Shown: positions 15,755-25,000 of the stretch, in pieces
Layout of the letters: the number at the start of each line of letters is the position of its first letter
Numbering within the stretch: the first letter of the stretch is position 1
Origin: CAYSDH01 sp964429805
GTDB lineage: Bacteria; Bacteroidota; Bacteroidia; Flavobacteriales_D; JABDKJ01
DNA length: 26,130 nucleotides
NCBI GenBank assembly: GCA_964429805.1
Contig: CAYSDH010000045.1
Location: 1-26,130 of the forward strand
Direction of reading: 5' to 3'
The notes under the pieces: generated by a model
What the model was told of the DNA's origin: nothing
Seen by the model: the letters and a program-made list of their open reading frames with translations, nothing else
Databases searched by the model: none
Translations under genes and position numbers: made by a program

Positions 15755-15778
15755 AAAAATGACCGTGTTTATCGGTCA
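15755..15778 (-). terminator. Terminator-like hairpin upstream of the bcp promoter
   Basis: TGACCG (15760-15765) and CGGTCA (15773-15778) form a perfect 6-bp stem with a 7-nt loop. On the minus strand the stem is followed directly by six Ts. It would stop antisense transcription coming from the giant gene's side before it enters bcp-recA. The same 19-bp inverted repeat could instead be a protein operator. Confidence 0.4.
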
Positions 15779-16004
15779 AAAGCCCATTTTCGTCCTAACT
15801 ACATGAGCAGAGTTGCTAACAATGATAGTCGCTATACTACTGTTTTACAGCTACTTAAGCCCGCTCGAACAAACTCGACTGAAAATACATCAATTAAAAT
15901 AACCGAAAAGTCTTTACACCAATCGACACAATCAGTAATTTAGCCGAAATTTTGCTACAGTTTGTCGTGCCTTCACGCATGGCGTCTGTGTATTTATTTA
16001 AGGT

Positions 16005-19000
16005 ATGAAACAAACACTTATTAATTTTTACGCTATGAATAACAAGTACCATTGTTGTAGTCGGGTGACTACAACATTCTCATGGATGAAGATGACAGTG
16101 ACAGCACTGCTGTTAGTCTTCTTTATCTCAAATGGAAATGCTGCCCACTTCACGCAGGAGTCGGACAATTGCACATATGCAATGTCAACGTCAACTGCCA
16201 AGCAGGGCTCTTCCATCAATAACCTCATCAATCTATCACAAGCTGTTGCGTCAGCGCCTGATCAAAAAACAAATTTGATTGGAGGCGACATTGACTCAGA
16301 CGGTGATGGTGTCTTCAACTTAGTTGACATTGATGATGATAATGACGGAATCCTCGATGTGGATGAAACCATTGTTGCAGTCTCTGAGACATGTAACATT
16401 GCCTTTTATCAAAACATCGCAGGTCAGTTAAATGTATTGGACCCAGGTTCTGGAAATTACCTCCCTATTGGAGCTCCAGCAAACTTTCCATACAATGCGC
16501 TCTCTCATTATAACGGTGACGGACAACTTTATGGTATAGCTCGCGCTACCTCTGGAACTGATTCCAATGGTGCAGCGGTTAGCCCTGGAGACCTTATTAG
16601 AATTAATCCTTTTACAGGAGCTACAGAATTTGCAGCTGCACTTGGACTTAATGATGATAAAATCTCTGGATTTATCGATGGTGACTTTCTATACGTAAGC
16701 CCAGGTCAAGGTGGTAGCTCCACTATTGACAAAGTGGATATCGTTGCTGGTACGTTCAGCACGATCAACTTATCTGCGCCTTTCAATGGTCCAGACATGG
16801 TTATCGTAAATGATATTGCCTACAGTATTAATGGTGGAAACCTTTTGAGTTTTGATATTACTCAAGCCTCACCTGTAGTTTCTAGCTCTGCTGTTTCAGG
16901 ATTATCTGCTGGATCATACGGAGCTATGTTTGTTTCTGATGACAATAGAATTTTTGCTTCTAACAATAGCGGTGGTCTTTTTGAGATTATGAGCTACACT
17001 GGTTCACCATCTGCTACTTCACTTGGTTCTACTCAAGCGACTAACAGTAATGACGGTGCTAGTTGTTATATGGCTCCATTTCCAACAGGTGCTCCTGACA
17101 CGGATGGCGACACTATTATAGATGCACTCGATTCAGATTCTGATGGAGACGGTTGTGACGATGTTATCGAGGCTGGATTTACAGATGCTGATGGTGACGG
17201 TTACATAGACGGTACAGGAATCAACTCTGATGGTACCGTTGCTGGTTCTGACGGATACACTGGTACAAACCCATCTGTTACTTTGAACTCTATCACTGAT
17301 GCATGTTGCGAGCTTGAGCTTTCAATCTCTGATCAGACATTCAACGTTCAGTGTCCAGATGACGTTCCTGCTGCCCCAACGGCAACAGCTACTACATGCT
17401 GTACTGGAGGTGCTGATGTAGTACAGTTTACTATCTCAACCGAACAAGGAATTGAGACATGTACACTTGACAACGCTATTGGAGATGTAAACGACTGGTC
17501 AATATGGCTTCCAGGACTTCCTGGTGGACTTACTGACAACTGGCAATTGGCCCCTGGTACTGGTCAATTCAACGTTTACTCTAATGGAACTGCCCACATG
17601 ACAGGAACTCTCTTCGCGAACAATGACCCAAGCCTTGGTTTCGAGGTGAGTATTTGGTTAGAGAACCAAATGGATTGGTCTCAGTGGAGTTCAGAAACGA
17701 CTATCGTTCCTCCTATCTCAAATCGTTCATTTAAAGATGATGCTGGTTTCGCAGCTGCCGGAGGTAACCTTTGGACATCTTGGGACTACTATACTATTGA
17801 TGCTTCTCAGTCAGTTCTTCTAGGAACAGGCGGTCTAGCTGGTTCATACCTTGAGTTGGCCTCTGCGCCATCTTCACTCCTATTCGGATGGCAAGTTGGA
17901 CTTGCCGCGAACAATACTAATGGTAACTACGGTATGTCTTCTTGGTTTATGTACTCAGGAATCCTCGCTGACGGAAGTGGAGGATTTAATGATGTTGCTG
18001 CTATTGGAGATGTGAATGTTGATGCCGAATGCGGATCACCATCTTTCCAGTGTGAGACTTCTGTATGTTATGTATACACTGCTACTGATGATTGTGGTGG
18101 ACTAGCAACAGCTACTATTAAGTATGAAATAGAAGACACTACTGCTCCAGACATGATTGGTTGCCCAGATGACATCACAGTAAACTGTGGTAACATTCCT
18201 GCTCCAGCTGCAGTTACTGCTAATGACAACTGTATCGGAGATGTTGATGTAACGTTCATCGAGCAAATGACTGCTGGTAATTGCCCACAAGAAATGACTA
18301 TCCTTAGAGGATGGACTGCTGTTGATAGTTGTGGAAACATGGCTGAGTGCTCTCAGGTAATAACTGTTATTGATAATGAAGCTCCAGTAATTGAAGCTCC
18401 AGGTAATGACCTTACTCTTGAGTGTGACGAGCTTATTCCAGCTATCGCTGATTTAACTGCCACTGATAACTGTGATACTGATGTTACAGTAACTAGTTCT
18501 TCTTCAAGTACTCCTGGAAACTGCCCTAACGAGCAGGTTATCACGAGAACTTGGACTGCAACTGATGATTGTGGTAACACATCAAGTGTTTCAAGAACTA
18601 TCAATATAGTAGATACAACTGCACCAAGTATATCTTGTCCTGCTGACGCTACTGTTGAGTGTACAGACAGCACTGCTCCTTCAGCTACTGGAGAGGCAAC
18701 AGCTTCTGATGCTTGTGGTACTGCTGCCGTTACATTTACTGATGGTCCTATTACAGGAAACTGCCCAGAGACATTTACTAGAACATGGACTGCTACTGAT
18801 GAGTGTGGAAACGCTTCATCTTGCGACCAGGTAATCAACATTGTTGATACTACTGATCCAGTAATTACTTGTCCTGCTGATGCAACTGTAGATTGTGGAG
18901 GAGATACTTCTCCATCTTCAACAGGAAGCGCTACTGCTTCTGACAACTGTTCTTCTTCTTTGACTCCTTCATTTACAGACGGTCCTATTACAGGTAGCTG

Positions 19001-22000
19001 TCCTGAGTCATTTGTAAGAACATGGACTGTATCTGATGACTGTGGTAACTCTGCATCATGCACACAGACTATCTCAATCGAAGATGTAACTGCACCAGTA
19101 ATCACTTGTCCAGCTGACGCTTCTGTTGACTGCAACGGTTCAAGTGATGTTTCTCTAACAGGAAACGCAACTGCTACTGACAACTGTAGTGGAGTGTCAA
19201 TTAACTTCACAGACGGTGCAGTGACAGGTAACTGTCCACAGCAGTTCACGAGAACATTTACAGCTACTGATGATTGTGGAAATACTTCTACTTGTCAGCA
19301 GACTATTACAATTGAAGACAACTCAGCGCCAGTAATTACTTGTCCTGCCGATATGTCTATTGACTGTTCTGATAACATGAGCCCAGCAGCAACTGGTGAG
19401 GCTACTGCCACTGATGACTGTAACACTGTGACTATCAACTCTACTGATAGTCCATTGAGCGGTTCATGTCCAGCAACATTCGTTAGAACGTTTACAGCGA
19501 CTGACCTTTGCGGTAACACATCAAGCTGTTCTCAGACAATCACGATTACTGACAACACGCCACCGATGATCACATGTCCTGCAGACATCAGCATTAGCTG
19601 TACTGAAGACATCCCTGCTTCTAACGCAACAGCGATGGATGATTGCAGTGGTTTCACAATCACTCAGGCTGACGGTCCAATGACTGGTAACTGCCCATGG
19701 ATGGTTGAGAGAACATTTACTGCTACTGATGATTGTGGTAACACTTCATCTTGTGTTCAGACAATTACTATCACTGATGACGTTGCTCCTGTATTGACTG
19801 GAGGTTCTGCTGGAACTATGACAGTTGAGTGTGACGAGCCAATGCCGACACCAGCTGCGCCTACTGCAACAGATGACTGTGGTACTGCTGCAGTAACTTT
19901 AGATACAGTAGAAGACAGTTCTAACTCATGTGCTGGATCAATCATTTACACATGGACTGCTACTGACGAGTGTGGTAACACATCTACTCAGACGTTCACA
20001 GTACTAATCATTGATTCTACTGCACCTACGTTTGACAACTGTCCGGATGATGTAACTGTAACGTGTGAGGACTTGGTTCCTGCTGCGCCAGTAGTTACTG
20101 CTTCTGACAACTGTGATACTGATGTGAATATCAACTTCTTTGAGATGGATGAGAATGATCCAAATCAAGACATCTGTGACTTGACAACTTCTGGTAACCT
20201 TGGTGGAGATGACTACTGGGCTATCTGGCTTCCTAACCTTCCAGGTGGAATTACAGACCAGTTCATCTGGGACGCTAATGGTGCAAACCTTGTCCAGAAT
20301 GGAAATGAGATAATCATCACTGGTACGGTGCATGCAATTGACGATGCGTCACAGCAATTCCAAGTGTTCATTACTGGTACAGCTGGTACAGACTGGACTG
20401 GATGGAATAGCCAATTGACAACGCAGGCTCCTCTAATGAATCGTTCTTACAAGGATGATGCAGGACATGCTGCTGCTGGTGGTTCTCTATGGACAACTTG
20501 GGACTACTACGAAATTGATCCAGGTGCTTCTTTCCTAATCGGACAAAATGCATTTGCTGGTTCATTCTTGACGTTGAGTCAAGCTCCTGCTAACTTCTTG
20601 TTTGGTCTTCAGGTTGGAGATGCTGCAAACAACAAGTCTCCAGGATTTGGTGCTTCAAGCTGGTTCTACTACAACGGAACACTTAATGGTGCTGACATCG
20701 AAGGTGTTGGTGACGTTAGTTCTGATGGAGATTGTAGCCCGAACCCATCAAGCGCTTGTGCTTATGACATTACACGTACATGGTTAGCATATGACGACTG
20801 CGGAAACGTAGCGTACTGCGACCAAGTAATCCACGTTGAGGATGATGTTCTTCCAACAATCGATTGCCCAGCTGATATCACTGTAGAGTGTGATGAGAGT
20901 ACTGACCCATCTAACACAGGTGAGGCAACTGGTGCTGACAACTGCTCTGACGTGACGATCACACACATTGACTCTCCTCTAACAGGAACTTGTCCTTCAC
21001 AGTTTACTCGTATCTGGACAGTTACTGATGAGTGCGGAAACTTTGTTGAGTGTCCACAGACTATCTTCATTGATGACACAACTGCTCCTGTTCTTACAGT
21101 AGATGCTGATGTGACTATCAACTGTGGAGATGCTGTTCCAGCTCCTGGGTCTTCTGCAACTGACAACTGTGACGACAATGTGTCAATCACAAGTGTAGAC
21201 TCTATGGTAGATGGATGTGGAGACACGTTTGTTCTTACAAGAACGTATACTGCTACTGATGACTGTGGTAACACAGACACAGCAGTTCAAGTAATTACTG
21301 TTGTTGATAATGTTGATCCTGTAATCGTAGCCGCTCCTGATGCGACTATCGAGTGTGGTGATTCTGTACCAGCTGAGTCTGCTACTGCAACAGACAACTG
21401 TGGTGACGCTACGTATACAGTAGACGAAACATTTGTAGGTGATTGTGCTGCAACTGGTGTTTACACTAGAGTGTACACAGCAACTGATGAGTGTGGAAAC
21501 ACTGCTACTGCAACACAGACTATCACTATTGTTGATACGACTGCTCCTACTATCACTGCTGCTCCTGATGCAACAGTTGAGTGTGGCGACCCTATCCCAG
21601 CTGAGTCAGCTACTACTTCTGACATCTGTGGTGATGCTTCTTACACTGTTTCAGAGACATTCGCAGCTGACTGTGGATTGACTGGTGTTTACACAAGAGT
21701 TTACACTGCTACTGATGAGTGTGGTAACACTGCTACTGCTACACAGACTGTTACTGTTGTTGATACAACTCCTCCTACTATCACTGCTGCTCCTGATGCA
21801 ACAGTTGAGTGTGGTGACCCTGTACCAGCTGAGTCTGCAAGTACTTCTGATACTTGTGGTGATGCTTCATACACAGTGAGTGAGACATTTGCTGCCGATT
21901 GTGGTGCAACTGGAGTATACACTAGAGTATATACTGCAACTGACGAGTGTGGAAACACTGCTACTGCTACACAAACTGTAACAGTTGTTGATACAACTCC

Positions 22001-25000
22001 TCCTTCAATTACTGCTGACGCTGACGTGACTATCGAATGTGACGAAGCTGTTCCAGGTGAAGGTTTTGTTGCTAACGATATCTGTGGAACTGTAAATGTT
22101 GTTGTAACAGATACTCAAATCGCTGGTTCTTGCCCGCAAGAGTATACTCTTGTTAGAACGTATACTGCAACAGATGAGTGTGGTAACACAGCTTCTGACA
22201 CACAGAACATCAACGTTCAAGACACAACTGCTCCAGTATGGAACATTCCTAACCCATCTGTTGTTGACATCACTTGTGATGAGTTCAACGTGTGTGGTGT
22301 GAATGGAATGAACGGAATGGAAGCAGGATATGCTTTAGTTGCGGATCAATTGAGTGATGCTGATTCAGCTTCATTTGTACAGTGTGTTCAAGGATTGTTT
22401 GCAGTGTACGATGTAATTCCTACTGCTACAGACAACTGTGATACTGATTCATTAGTTGAAGCAACTAGCTTCTTCCCTATCGTATACCCAGAGTGTACTG
22501 ATGGTGCATTTGGATCTGATAACGTAATTGTATCATTTGTATGCTGGTTCAACGCGGTTGATACTTGTGGAAACGCACCTGACTCAGTATTCACTGTAAT
22601 CAACATCGTAGACTTTACTGCTCCTGTAGTAGTTGCAAATCCAGATGCCACTATCGAATGTGGTGATCCAGAGCCAGCAATTGGTTACTCTGCTGCATCT
22701 GATGACTGTACGCTATTTGAAGTTGTAGAAAGTGAAGTAATTACTGACATGTGTGGTGACACATATACTAAGGTGATTACGTTTACAGCTACTGACCAGT
22801 GTGGTAACACTGCTACTGATACGCAGACAATCACTGTAGTTGACACAACAGCACCAACTGTAGTTGCTGCTCCAGATGCTACTGTTGAATGTGGTGACCC
22901 ACTTCCTGCTCCTGCTGCTACAGCTGAGGACACTTGTGGTGATGCTTCATGGACAGTATCTGCTACACAGACTGATGATTGTGGTGACACATTCACTATG
23001 ACTCGTGTATACACAGCTACTGATGAGTGTGGTAACACATCAACTGATACGCAAATCATTACTGTAATTGATACGACTCCTCCTACTATCACTGCTGCTC
23101 CTGATGCAACAGTTGAGTGTGGCGACCCACTTCCAGCACCAGCAGCTAATGCTGATGACTCTTGTGGTAACGCTACGTGGACAGTCGCTTCTACACAGAC
23201 TGATGATTGTGGTGATACATTCACTATGACTCGTACCTATACAGCTACTGATGATTGTGGTAACACTGCTACTGATACTCAGATTATCACTGTAATTGAT
23301 ACTACTCCTCCTACTATCACTGCTGCTCCTGACGCAACAGTTGAGTGTGGTGACCCACTACCAGCACCAGCAGCTACTGCTGATGACTCTTGTGGTAACG
23401 CTACATGGACTGTAACTGAGTCTCAAGTTGATGAGTGTGGTGACACATTCACTATGACTCGTGTGTATACAGCGACTGATGAGTGTGGTAACACTGCTAC
23501 TGATACTCAGATTATCACTGTTGTTGATACTACTCCTCCATCTATTGTGGCTGGACCAGATGCAACTGTTGAGTGTGGTGACCCAATTCCAGCACAAAGC
23601 AATGTGTCTTCTGACACTTGTGGTGATGTGAATGTTGTGGTTACTGAGTCTATCGATGATAACTGTGGAGACACATATGTATTGACAAGAACATACACCG
23701 CTACTGATGATTGTGGTAATGTTGCTGTTGACACTCAAGTCATCACTGTAATTGACACAACTCCTCCTACTATCGTAGCTGCACCTGATGCAACTGTTGA
23801 GTGTGGAAGTGACATCCCAGATGCTTCTGCAACTGCAGATGACTCATGTGGAGATGCTACATGGACTGTGTCTGAGACATTTGCTCCTGACTGTGGTAAC
23901 ACTGGTGTGTACACTAGAGTATATACAGCTACTGACGATTGTGGAAATACTGCTACTGATACGCAGATCATCACAGTTATTGATACGACACCTCCAACAA
24001 TCACTGCTGCAGATGATGTAACAGTTGAGTGTGGTGATGCAATTCCAGATGAAAACTCAATCGCTTCTGACATCTGTGGTGGAACTACAGTGACAGTGAC
24101 TGAGACATTTGCTCCTGATTGTGGTACTACTGGTGTATACACTAGAGTATATACAGCTACTGACGATTGTGGTAACACGGCTACTGATACACAAATCATT
24201 ACAGTTGTTGACACTACTGATCCAGTATTCGACAACGCTCCAGCAGATATGACTGTTGAGTGTGACGATGTACCTGCTGCTAGTCTTGTAACGGCTTCTG
24301 ATGATTGTGACCCGAATGTTGAAGTGACATTTACAGAGACTCCGTTCTCAGGTGGATGTGCTGGTGTATTGATCAGAACATGGACAGCTACTGATGATTG
24401 TGGTAACACTATCTCTCATACTCAGATTGTGAACTTGATTGACACAACTGCTCCTGAGCTAGTAGGTGTTCCTGCTGACGTAACTATCGAGTGTGACCAG
24501 CCAGCACCTGCTGCCCCGGTTGTAACTGCAATTGATAACTGTGACCCAGATGTACCAGTTTCTGTAGAAGTCAATACTGTTGACATGTGCGGAACTACGT
24601 ATACTACAACATGGACATTTACTGCTGTTGATTCTTGTATGAATGAGGTTTCTGATTCTTACACGTTGACTGTAGTTGATACAACTGCTCCAGTTGTAAC
24701 TGCTGGTCCTGATGCAACTGTTGAGTGTGGTGACCCTATCCCAGGTGAGAGCTCTACTTCTTCTGATAACTGTGGAACTCCTTCTGTAGTTGTTGTTGAG
24801 ACGTTTGCTCCTGCATGTGGTTCAACTGGTGTTTACACTAGAGTATACACTGCTACTGATGATTGTGGAAACACTTCATCTGATACGCAGACTATCACTG
24901 TGGTTGATACTACTAATCCTTACTTCATGGGTATTCCTGATGATACAACAGCAGAGTGTGACGATATCGATCGTTCAGATGTTGTAACTGCTATGGATAC

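Larger units (their letters stand above)
15592..16004. other. 413-bp intergenic region between bcp and the giant HYR gene
   Basis: A divergent upstream region. The bcp side holds a promoter (15673-15705) and a minus-strand hairpin with a T-run (15755-15778). On the plus side an open frame runs from within bcp to 15943, but it lacks hydrophobic or conserved patterns and is not called. No clean TTTG-N19-21-TAnnTTTG match is found in the last 80 bp before the giant gene. TTTG at 15951 and 15961 are candidate -33 elements without a good partner. Confidence 0.6.

Noticed and set aside
15563..15943. 126-codon plus-strand frame between bcp and the giant gene
   Set aside because: It begins inside bcp in antisense, has no domain-like pattern, hydrophobic segment or good initiation context, and covers the bcp promoter.
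17348..24409. Many open frames on the minus strand opposite the giant gene (for example 18353-19249 and 23735-24409)
   Set aside because: They are Ser/Val-rich shadows of the repeat array. The phrase SSVAVY recurs at the repeat period and no start or export signal is coherent. They follow from the plus-strand codon pattern.
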